From Sialis fuliginosa (taxonomy: Eukaryota; Arthropoda; Insecta; Megaloptera; Sialidae): a stretch of 64,000 nt of DNA. Numbering within the stretch: the stretch's first letter is position 1; every line of letters starts with the position of its first letter. Positions 55,396 to 64,000 of this stretch are shown piece after piece. The notes beneath the pieces were generated by a model. It was not told the DNA's origin, ran no database searches, and saw nothing but the letters and a program-made list of their open reading frames with translations. The position numbers and the translations under genes were made by a program. The stretch lies in NCBI GenBank assembly GCA_961205875.1, contig OY540821.1, positions 8,184,001 to 8,248,000 on the forward strand. The letters run 5' to 3'.

Positions 55396-55665
55396 TAACA
55401 TTTTTTTATGTAAAGGGGCATTCAAGTATTACGTAAGCAGACTTAGGGTATGGGGAGTTAATTTTTTTCTAACATTTGCTAAGAGAGTGGAAATTGAATG
55501 CTCTACAATGAGTTATGCGTGTGACAAGGATTCAGGGGACAGACAGACATTGAATGAAAAGTGTTTGTCTTGACCGGAAACATAAAGATCAACTTAAAAT
55601 TTTGAAATAGGACATTTTTTTTCCTTTCACAAAGTTTCTCGTATCTTTGATATGGCGAGGAAGCA
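55396..55665 (-). mobile_element. Family C fragment (C5a) joined to a TTACGTAAG-type repeat
   Basis: 55410-55470 reads GGGCATTCAAGTATTACGTA with AGCAGACTTAGGGTATGGGG, a dispersed repeat whose relative is at 62540-62660. From about 55490, GAATGCTCTACAATGAG, GTGTGACAAGGATTCAGGGG, GTTTGTCTTGACCGGAAACA and CACAAAGTTTCTCGTATCTT are family C in reverse. Confidence 0.7.
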
Positions 55666-55769
55666 ATATAAATCGATTTTGTACTCACGAAAACTTGAAA
55701 AAAAAGTACGAAAAAAAACATTTTTGCAAAAGCATCTTAAATATTTATTTACATTTAGATAATAAATTA

Positions 55770-56452
55770 TTTTGCTTCCTCGCAATATCGAAGATACGAG
55801 AAGCTTTGTGATCGTTTTAGATTGAGACAAAAAAAATGTTCTCCGATTTCAAAATTTTAAATTTATCTTTCCGTTTCACGTCAAGACAAACACTTTTCGT
55901 TCCGTGTCTGTTTGTCTGTCCGTCCGTGTGTCCATGTATCCGTCCGTCTGTCCCCTGAATCCTTGTCACATGCAGTGGCTTGAGGACGGTCCTATTTAAA
56001 AATCATCAAAATCGTGTGTAAGGGGGAGGGGTGATATCCCGAAATATTTATTTTTTCAAGATATCTCAAGAACGACGCATGTTACGTAAAAATTTTATAG
56101 GATTTTTTTGTAGAGCATTAAATTTCCTATAATATGGATCTACAACGTGTTTTGTTTTTTAAAATTGATATTACCTTTGATATATTAACTGTCATTTTGA
56201 CGTTTGCATAACTTTAGATTTAGATTGAAATTGTAAAAAAATTTAAAATATACGAAAAAATATATAGGTGCGTCTTAAGGAAAATTTCGAATTAATATTT
56301 TTTAGTAAAATTGTATAAAAATTGAATGAAACCAATTCTAAGCAATTTATCTGAGCACCGGTTTTTATTTAAATTGTTCAATAATTAATTACCTATCTTT
56401 GGTGAATTTAGCACGAGGAAACACTGTGCATTTACTTGTCAGATATTTTTGT
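55770..56452 (+). mobile_element. Family C copy (C5b), nearly complete
   Basis: CTTCCTCGCAATATCGAAGA with TACGAGAAGC, TTTCCGTTTCACGTCAAGAC, GTGTCCATGTATCCGTCCGT, ATATCTCAAGAACGACGCAT and GAATTTAGCACGAGGAAACA with CTTGTCAGAT. It lies head-to-head with C5a, about 105 bp apart. Confidence 0.85.
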
Positions 56453-56574
56453 ATTTCTTTACAAAATTTATACTGTTTCACAAAGAAAACAAATATATTC
56501 AAATTTCACAATCGAAGCCAAATTCGGAGCAAGGAAAAAAATATTTCCACCACACATGAAAATCATCTTATATC

Positions 56575-56745
56575 GTAAAAATTAAAGCGACTCCCACAAG
56601 ATGGCGCAACCGCGGCATGTCATAACTGTTTTATCACTTCCTTCCACTTTTGTTCCCTTCCGGTTTCTTATCTTTTCACCGCGTGCCATTAAGTTGAACC
56701 CATCCGAAGTTTAAAATCTTTCCTAGTGTGTATAAATATGTGTAC
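56575..56745 (+). other. GC-richer patch with a 37-codon frame and TATA-like box, unassigned
   Basis: After CGACTCCCACAAG an ATG at 56601 in the context CACAAGATGG opens 37 codons (MAQPRHVITVLSLPSTFV...), stopping with TAA at 56712-56714. The CAAGATGGCG word also resembles the binding motif of YY1/Pho-type zinc-finger factors. GTATAAATATG follows at 56729-56739. The patch is GC-richer than its surroundings and belongs to no repeat seen here. It could be the edge of a gene (first exon or 5' leader), a short frame by chance, or an old insertion. Confidence 0.25.
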
Positions 56746-57249
56746 TCTCGTATTTTCGAGAATATAATTTATGTCAGCGAGAGATAACGCTCTATATGTT
56801 TATATATAAAGACAGAATGCTGTTGTACTTAAATTATTGTTCTTTAAAATTACGTTTTGTCGTATTATTTGTGAGTTTTTGCGCTACAAGAATGTTATAT
56901 GGATGTTAATAATGGATGGTAGTAAATTTTGACTTATTTTTCAGTTAGTTTTTTAATAATTTGTTTATTAGGTCAGGTATGAACATCCTTAAATAAATAA
57001 ATAATTGATTAATAAATGTATGTATCAAAATTGTACATGTACTTAATTACTTTTGGGGATAAATTTATTTGTATTTATGTTTACTTTTAAATGTATTTAA
57101 GTACATTTATAAAAGTACTTAAAATCATTTTTCAAAAAATATTCCTATACTTACAGACAGACAAACATTTAACTTTCATATAGTTACTTATGTATATAAA
57201 ATATACATATAGTATATACATAAGTATTAATAACTAAGTATTGTAAATC
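56746..57249. other. Unassigned A+T-rich spacer with a local palindrome
   Basis: ACTTATGTATATAAAATATA and its inverse TATATACATAAGT (57184-57226) form a perfect A+T hairpin. Otherwise nothing was recognised. Confidence 0.4.
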
Positions 57250-57575
57250 TGATTTTTTCGCCATGGTGTCTACGAGTCGGTCTGTCTGTAAACGCTGTAA
57301 CTCAAATACGACAAATCGTAGAAAGGTTAATTTTTATCTGGGAAGAAAACCTCCTATTTTTGAAAACAATCTTTCAACCGGATGGTTTCAATTTTTTAAT
57401 TTTTCGAATTATATTTGAAACAGTGCGAATTAGAGAGGTCAGGTTAAAAATTGTAGATAAGATTATTGTCTTTTATGCTGTATTCATTGAAAAAAATAAT
57501 TTAAAATTATATATCAAATGGTTTATAACTGAGAAGAAATAACTGTCATGAGTGTCATTGGACTTTCTTATACGT
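57250..57575 (+). mobile_element. Family B copy (B6)
   Basis: TTTTTTCGCCATGGTGTCTA, AACTCAAATACGACAAATCG, GGGAAGAAAACCTCCTATTT, CAATCTTTCAACCGGATGG and CATTGGACTTTCTTATACGT with ATTATG, in family order. The 21 bp minisatellite begins directly at its 3' end. Confidence 0.8.
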
Positions 57576-57586
57576 ATTATGTGAAT

Positions 57587-57735
57587 TCTGTTTTCATTTG
57601 TGTGAAATCAGTTTTCATTAATGTGAAATTATATTTAATTTATGCGAAATCAGTTTTCGTTAGTGTGAAATTATATTTCATTTGTGTGAAATCTGTTTTC
57701 GTTAATGTGAAATTATGTTTCATAAGTGTGAATTT
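57587..57735 (+). repeat. 21 bp minisatellite, about seven units
   Basis: Units alternate between forms such as GTGAAATCAGTTTTCATTAAT and GTGAAATTATATTTCATTTGT. Both strands are open across it because the period is a multiple of three, giving a seven-residue peptide repeat (KSVFICV, KSVFINV, KLYLIYA, KSVFVSV, KLYFICV, KSVFVNV, KLCFISV). This is a minisatellite, not evidence of a protein. Confidence 0.9.
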
Positions 57736-58400
57736 ATACTGTAAAAGGTATAGAGTTATTTGAAAAATATATTTATTATTTATATAAAAATTTAAAAACA
57801 CATTAACGAAAATGCATGAACTTCGCCATTCCTGACGGGTTGTCGTATAAGAAATTGAAATATGGAGCAACTAAAGAAGGAGTTGCGGTCATACAGAAAT
57901 ATATACATATATCATATTATAACCCTTTAAGTTTGTGCTGGTTTTGCAGAAAGTAATGTTTTTGTGGTACAAAATAAATTCAAAGTCTACAAAATCTCTG
58001 TTATAAGTTAACCTCTCCCACATTCCCCCTCAACCCTTTCGAACACTTCACCGCGTAAAATATTCGTTAATTAATTACAATGGACTTTTTTTAGACACAA
58101 AACTTCTTGAACCGTGAACGATATTATAGTTTTTTCCGACAAGAATTCTCGCGGTTTAATTCACCAGCATCTTTGTCAAATAGTTTCAAAGTTTTTGAAC
58201 TAATTCGAATCTAATTAATTTAAACTTTGCTTCCGTGTGATACTTAGCTTCTGGGTGTAAACCGTGTGTTATTAGTAATCAATCAAATCATCGTTTCGTC
58301 AGATAATACTTTTTAATATATTCAAAATAAATATTAATAATAAAATAAGATTGTGCTATTTTTCAGAATAATAACTGCTAGTTATTCATTAACCTTTACA
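57736..58400. other. Unassigned A+T-rich region
   Basis: At 58240-58300, CTTCTGGGTGTAAACCGTGT and ATCGTTTCGTCAG match words at 61450-61515. Nothing else was recognised. Confidence 0.4.
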
Positions 58401-58408
58401 GGACCGGC

Positions 58409-58449
58409 GTGGCCACTTTAGTGGCCACTAGGGGGGGGGGGGGGGGGGG
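58409..58449. repeat. Perfect 9 bp hairpin followed by a run of 19 G
   Basis: GTGGCCACT, TT, AGTGGCCAC is followed at once by CTA and G19 (58431-58449). It is preceded by CATTAACCTTTACAGGACCG, which could be a TTAA-type transposon end, but no partner was found. Confidence 0.8.
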
Positions 58450-60591
58450 AGACTCAGTTGGACGTATTTGATCATTTCCAGACTTTTCTAGCAGCCTGTA
58501 TATTATTAGTATAAATATAGTAGAGATGTAAAATTTACTATTTACCTGAAAAACCAAAAACCTTGATTGGTATTTGTAACCAATTAATAAAAATATATAA
58601 TTTAACACTTTTCTCCTTATTTTGATTTCGTATCTATATTAAAACATAACAAAATAGCGAGTGAATTTGAACCGTTTTTGTTTAAAATGACATACATATA
58701 GGTAACACATACAAACGTAGCTTGTTAAAACTCCATTTTAATAATTAATCGATAAATTGAGTTCGTAAAAGCAAACACTTAACTTGTATAATGTATTGTG
58801 AAATATTTAACTAACTCAAATATTTGTACAGCATCAGTGACGTGTTTAGCATGGGGTAACAAAGGGACATAACCTTTCCGGCTTAGATAAATATCCTTAA
58901 TGCTATTTTTAGAATATGTTAACCTGTATTTTATATGAAATAATCTCTTATCTTTTGTCGGATTATTTTTTTTTTTGATGATAATTTTAAAATCAAGAGA
59001 ATTTTATATAAAGGTATATTTTTGTTTTAATATGAAATACATAAAATGAAGAATGTGATAATACTGTCTGATTTACAACGAGTTTAAAGAAAATAACAGT
59101 ATATCTAAAATTATAGATATTTTATAAGGATTCTGAATAAACTATATTAATCTCATTTTGTCGTCTGTCCATGTATCCGTCCTTTTTAGTCAAATATTAA
59201 AAAAAATTATTAATAACATATAAGGTACTTGCGGCAAATAAGGTCCATGTAAAAAAAAACACATTTGCAATAGTTGGATCGGTCTGGATTTTTATATACA
59301 CATAGAAGGTACTTATACAAAGCTAACTACACACCGACTAATCTATCGCTGCGCTAACTTTTTGGTACCTCTGAGTTTGTTGCGAGAAATGGTGCAAATT
59401 CTCAATTTTATTAAAACAACCAACATTTTTTGTTAAAAAATGTTATGTATTATATTATGTTTCGTATTTGTTCAGGTAATAGTTCGATCCTTAAAGTTTA
59501 TGGTGCAAGTTGATTTCTATTGTTTTGCTTTATAAAATAAAAATTAATTTACCGTAATACCTCAGGGATAATAAGGCCCACCAAATTTAAGACTGTTTTT
59601 TTTTTTTATTTATTACAATTTATGATCACATATTTTGTTCTAGATTGGTATATCATTTTTATTTACTTATTAGTTCTGTAAAAAAATCATTTACAACTAA
59701 GCTGATAGGGATGCAGCATCGGCAAATTACGCCAAATGTTGATTTAAACATAGTTCCCATGCAAAATAAAATTATCATTATCTGAAAATGTTTAATTTAG
59801 TTAAGTGGCCTTATTATACTATCATAATTTAATAAGGACCAAAGTTAAATTTTTTTAAGATGTCTCAAAAATGAAAAAATCATTTAAAAAATGTTGATTT
59901 TCGTACTTCTTTAGATTAATAATAAACCAAAATTTGTCATTAACATAGCCTTTTTAATATAAATTACTTATTACCCGAAATATAGCATTTTTAATTAAGG
60001 TGGGCCATATTTTAAATTACATCCACGATCTACTGTTTTTACTTAAAAACAAAATAAAGGAAGATTTTGAAAAAAATAACATATCCTTGTATAAAAAGAT
60101 CAATTTAACATTACCTAATCTCCTTAATAAAAGTTTATACAAACATTGATATGTTTTATACATTTTTCCGTTGTTTTAATTTTTTTTTTGACATTTATTA
60201 ATGACACGTTAATTATTTTTTCACACTTACGGGCATTTATTGATATTTTAATTAATATCAACAGAGCACACAGAATTATACAAAATTATTTTGTTTTTAT
60301 CTTTTGTATAAATTCATTGAACATATAAATAATTAATTTGTATGTTTATATTTTGATAATTATTCGAATGATTGCATATAATTTTTATTACATATATATA
60401 TATATCTATGTCCGAAATAATGCTATCGGACATTTTAAATTCAATTCTGTGTGTTCGTAATTTGATCGATAGTGTATTAAGAAGTAGGTTATTAATACAG
60501 TGGCATGAAATATACATTTTAAACGGGGGATAATGGATTTAAAAACATTTATTTTTTACCTAATGTATATTTTTTAATTTCATATTGAACA
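58450..60591. other. Unassigned A+T-rich region with recurring AATAAGG words
   Basis: AATAAGGTCC (59237), ATAATAAGGCCCACC (59567), GTGGCCTTATTAT (59807), AATAAGGACC (59831) and AAGGTGGGCC (59997) recur. The pair at 59567 and 59807 is inverted and may bound a ~260 bp decayed TIR element. No gene was recognised. Confidence 0.35.
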
Positions 60592-60866
60592 CTAGCTGTT
60601 ACCCGCGACTTCGTTCGCGTGAAATTTAGGTTAGGTAGTTACTGTCAAAACAGGATAAAATCCACATGAAGATGAAGAAGGTTAGGTAATACAGATTTCT
60701 GTTATGAAAATCAGTAAAACAAATGTCACACACACGGGATACAAAGTAGCATATGTCCTTCCATAGGATGCAAGCTATCTCCCTGCCAAATTTCATCAAG
60801 ATCGGTTCAGCGATTTTACCGTGAAAAGGTAACAGACAGACTTTCGCATTTATAATATTAGTATGA
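60592..60866 (+). mobile_element. SINE-like retroposon, most complete copy
   Basis: Head CTAGCTGTTACCCGCGACTT with CGTTCGCGTGAAATTTAG, then an internal segment, ACAAAGTAGCATATGTCCTT, GCAAGCTATCTCCCTGCC, ATCAAGATCGGTTCAGCGAT, AAAAGGTAACAGACAGAC and the tail ATTTATAATATTAGTATGAA. No A or B box of a polymerase III promoter could be made out with confidence, so it may equally be the 3' end of a non-LTR element. Confidence 0.75.
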
Positions 60867-63714
60867 ACTGCATTCATCTATATTTAGAGTTTAGGTCAAT
60901 AAATAAATAGTTAATAAATTTCGATAAAAGTGAAAATTGATTTCTAATTCAAAAACAACCGGTGCATTTTTATATAAATTTTCGTTTAAACATAAATTTC
61001 TATACAGACAGGCAGACATTTTCTTTATGTTTTTAAAGTAGTAAAATCAGAATCTGACCTTATCGCGGATATGATTTTTCGACCGTATCCATTTCCTTCT
61101 GAACATGGAAATAAAAATATATATGTACTCGTATGTATAATATTATGTAGTGTTGTGATATTTAAAATAAATATTTAAATGTCCTACATAATTCAAACTG
61201 CCATAAAGTCTGCAATATCTATTTGCGTGAAATAAAAAAACCTTCTTTGGCTTTGATTATGTTATCAAAAAAACACGCAACTTGAATACTGAATATTAAA
61301 TTAAATCGTGAATTTGTAATACATACGTATTTTCTCTATCTTAAAGAAAACCAGACCCAGTTTTTCCGCTGTTTTTGCATTACACTCGTCTAAATTTTTC
61401 CTATTGAATATTTTCATTACAACTATATAAATTATATAAAATCCGGATTTTGGCTTCTGGGTGTAAGCCGCGTCGGTTTGGTCGTGTTATCGGCCAACGT
61501 TTCGTCACACATTGCAGTGGACATCTTCAGGACTCTTTTAAAATAAAATATAACATCCATTTCCAAAAAAAAATATTTTTAATTTATTAATTTCGGTCAA
61601 GATAAACAAACAATTTTCGAGAAAACCGAGGGCTATTTTGAAAGTTTGAATACTGAAGTTTAATGGAACGTCTACTGTATTAAGTTTTCAATATTGTCCA
61701 ATTTTGTTTAGGTTTTTTAAAAATTTTGTGCAGAAAAATTCAGGATCGCATCACAAATTTAGTTCGCTACCTCTGCTTTAAAACATTACCCAGTTTTTGT
61801 TGATATTACTTCATTTATTTTTTATCGCGGAAATTGTAAAAGTGCATTTTTCTTTAAAAGAAAATTTTATTATCTTCAATGTAAAAACACATATTTGCAT
61901 ATTCTTTATATCCACACATAATTTTCCATTTTACTTGCTATTTTCACATAAATATAAAGTAAATTAAATGTTTTTAAACATAATATAAATGCACCATTAA
62001 CTTAAAAATACATTTTTGCATTTTATAGCTGCTCTTAGGAAAATATTAAGTGGGTTACTTAAATATTTACGAACAAAAATATTTAAAGCACTGTAAAACC
62101 TCGAAGAGAATTCTTTATAAATATAGATACATATCTCCTAAATTATTTTATGCATTACCACTTTTTTATATATATTTTTTTTAACTCTAGAGAAAATTTT
62201 TTTTTAATATTTAACTACTTAATAAAAGAAAAACTAACAAAATACATTTTTGTGCACGCCAACCCTAATATTTGATTTTTTATCAAAATTAGAAAATCAT
62301 TTTTTTTTTTAAGGTACTAGAATTCGAAACCGGTTTTTTCATGTTGATTTTTTAATAAATTCCAATTGTTTTTTTATTTACTTTCGTTTTGAAAATTTAT
62401 AAACCCTTCAGTGTTAAATTTTAGTACCCATACCGTTTTATAAGCACAAATAAATGAAAATACAAAACTCAACAAATATGGAGTTAGTTTTTTTGGATTC
62501 TTAACGGTTCAGTTATGACATACATGCTATATGGATGACCCATAAAATAAGTCACGCAAAATTCATGCATTTTCAACCCCTCCCACCTCCTTTGTCACGC
62601 TGCATCACATTATTTTTAACCCCTTACCTAATAATACGTCACAAAACCTGGACCCCATCCCAAATGAATTATTACTTTTATGAACGAAGAAAATTATCAA
62701 AATTGATCATTAAAAATAACGTTCTTTATATCGCGACTGAAAAATAAAACTTGTAGTTTAAAAAATAATAATAAAAATGAAATAAAAACCAAGTTTGCTC
62801 GGATTCTCTTTCCCCCTGCTCGTCACATATCAACACGTTAAGCAATTTGCCCCCCCCCCCCCCCCTTTAAAATAAAAAATAAAAATATAAAATTAAACAA
62901 TAATCAAATAAATAAATAATAAAAAGTTATATAACCACGCAATGGTTGTCTAAAGGAACCATTCAGGTCCAGGGACATAAACATTTTAATTAAACAAAAA
63001 ATTTAATAATACAGACAATTATTTAATTATGTATGAAATAATTATATGCTGACTATACTGTTATACATTTTTCACAATATAGATGGGGAAGGGGCGTTTC
63101 GTTATCTGATAATTTTGATTGCACGATCATTGCTAAAAGTAAAGCGTTGTTTTTAAAAGATTGTCGTTTAAATATCAAATCTCATTGCATGAGCCTTGTT
63201 CAGTAAAAAAAAACCGCCAGCACGATATCTAGCGGCAATGAAGTGAACTAAACACGCAAGAACAGGACCGCATTAAAATTATAAAGTTTAAAGGTTAAAT
63301 ATCATGGATTAGTATATTATGGTATTTCTCGAAAAAATAAAAAATAAAAATTTTGTAAATATCTAAAAAAAGATCAAAATCCTGAAATGATTAACCATCA
63401 AAGTTATCCTCACACTAAAGTAAAATTGTGAACGTAATTCCTGTTTAAATATGTAAAATTGATTTTATTTTGGCGATATCTTTGCTCACAGATAGTGAAC
63501 TATTTTAGAATTTTGAATGGAGTTTCATTCAATCAATTTTTTAGTTATTTACAAAATTTGGGCTTATATACTCTTGATTTTTGTTTTATTTTTCCGATGA
63601 ATTTGCTCACCGAGAAATACCTTAAAACTAAATATGTATATAAACATTAACATAAATAAAACAATGCTACTCGACATGTTTTTTACTTCTTTATTTTTTT
63701 ATTAATTATGAAAC
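60867..63714. other. Unassigned A+T-rich region with TE scraps
   Basis: 61450-61540 reads CTTCTGGGTGTAAGCCGCGT, GGCCAACGTTTCGTCACACA and GTGGACATCTTCAGGACTC, a motif set known from arthropod retroelements (recalled). 62535-62660 (CACGCAAAATTCATGCATTT, CCTTTGTCACGCTGCATCAC, ATACGTCACAAAACCTGGAC) is related, inverted, to 55410-55470. A run of 16 C lies at 62850-62865. No gene was recognised. Confidence 0.4.
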
Positions 63715-63815
63715 TGAAAGATCAATTTAAAATTTTGAAATCGGAAAACAATTTTTTGTCTCATTCTAAAACGATCACAAAGCTTCTCGTATCTTCGATA
63801 TTGCGAGGAAGTAAA
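63715..63815 (-). mobile_element. Family C fragment (C6)
   Basis: GAAAGATCAATTTAAAATTT, AAACGATCACAAAGCTTCTC and GTATCTTCGATATTGCGAGG with AAGT are the first ~100 bp of C2, reversed. The remainder is absent. CGGCCAAATGCGTGTTGGGC at 63923 after it is a scrap of another common insect repeat word. Confidence 0.8.
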
Positions 63816-64000
63816 ATATTTATTAACATAGAAAATCTTCTATAATAATCTACTATAAGGTCAAAAATACTCTTCCTTTATAAACTTAAAGTTCGAAAAA
63901 AATTAGAAGATATTAATAAAACGGCCAAATGCGTGTTGGGCACGCACATTATAGGATTCCATAGTCATTACGATTTGTAAAAAAGAGTTACCTAATTCAA

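Noticed and set aside
57548..57763. Frame encoding a seven-residue peptide repeat
   Set aside because: It is a 21 bp minisatellite. Any frame without a stop in the unit stays open in all units.
1..64000. CRISPR array, operons, phage or plasmid features
   Set aside because: There are no regularly spaced repeats with unique spacers, no gene clusters and no ribosome-site pattern. The sequence is eukaryotic in character.

Overview
The window looks like a gene-free stretch of insect nuclear DNA. It is A+T-rich (roughly 70% by eye), has homopolymers and short simple repeats throughout, and is dense with decayed non-autonomous transposons. I found no tRNA, rRNA, CRISPR, operon-like or bacterial signal. 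No long open frame belongs to a protein family I recognise. At this base composition a random frame meets a stop about every 12-13 codons, so on both strands of 64 kb frames of about 100-115 codons are expected by chance. Only one frame (148 codons, 45506-45952) goes modestly beyond that. Several repeat motifs match short consensus pieces I remember from insect genomes: the CTAGCTGTTACCCGC head with a GATCGGTTCAGCGATTT tail, ACCGACTTCAAAAAAGG, and TACAGGGTG or CAGTGRAACC termini. These are recollections, not searches, and the insect order cannot be fixed from them.

The repeats fall into families that recur in the window, which lets ends, orientation and nesting be read from internal comparison. 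Letters A to Q below are labels of mine. Family A is a ~525 bp terminal-inverted-repeat (TIR) element with ends AGGTACTGGCACCAGT (about 0.2, 5.4, 6.7, 7.8, 16.2, 51.4 and 54.7 kb). Family B carries CTTTCTTATACGTAATACTG (10.2, 24.5, 30.4, 36.2, 40.5, 47.0, 57.3 kb). Family C is a ~700 bp element (27.6, 38.6, 46.0, 49.6, 55.5, 55.8, 63.7 kb). Family D has ACCGACTTC ends (0.4, 27.3, 30.1, 41.7 kb). Family E has ends ATGTCCGGTATTATAAAGG (17.8, 42.0, 45.0, 50.0, 53.2 kb). Family F is at 18.0 and 47.7 kb. SINE-like tails lie at 3.3, 7.6, 48.6 and 60.6 kb. Single foldback or TIR elements lie at 3.6, 15.7, 20.7 (hAT type, 8 bp target duplication), 21.1, 26.5, 31.7, 33.3, 34.4, 41.6 and 47.1 kb.

The most unusual part is 34.84-37.76 kb, a 2.9 kb foldback-like element. 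Its long inverted arms contain degenerate ~150 bp repeats, its left arm carries a GC-rich 135 bp palindrome that the right arm lacks, and its middle holds other transposons. Next in interest is the foldback at 47.05-47.50 kb: it sits inside a family B terminus whose empty site is still present elsewhere in the window, giving a 3 bp target duplication.

Four short places look less like background and could be relics of exons: 21973-22113 (minus), 50397-50660, 56575-56740, and, weakly, 45506-45952. None is assigned a function. The window does not contain a recognisable multi-gene system. Its interest lies in transposon structure, nesting, and the many long inverted repeats that could form double-stranded RNA if transcribed.
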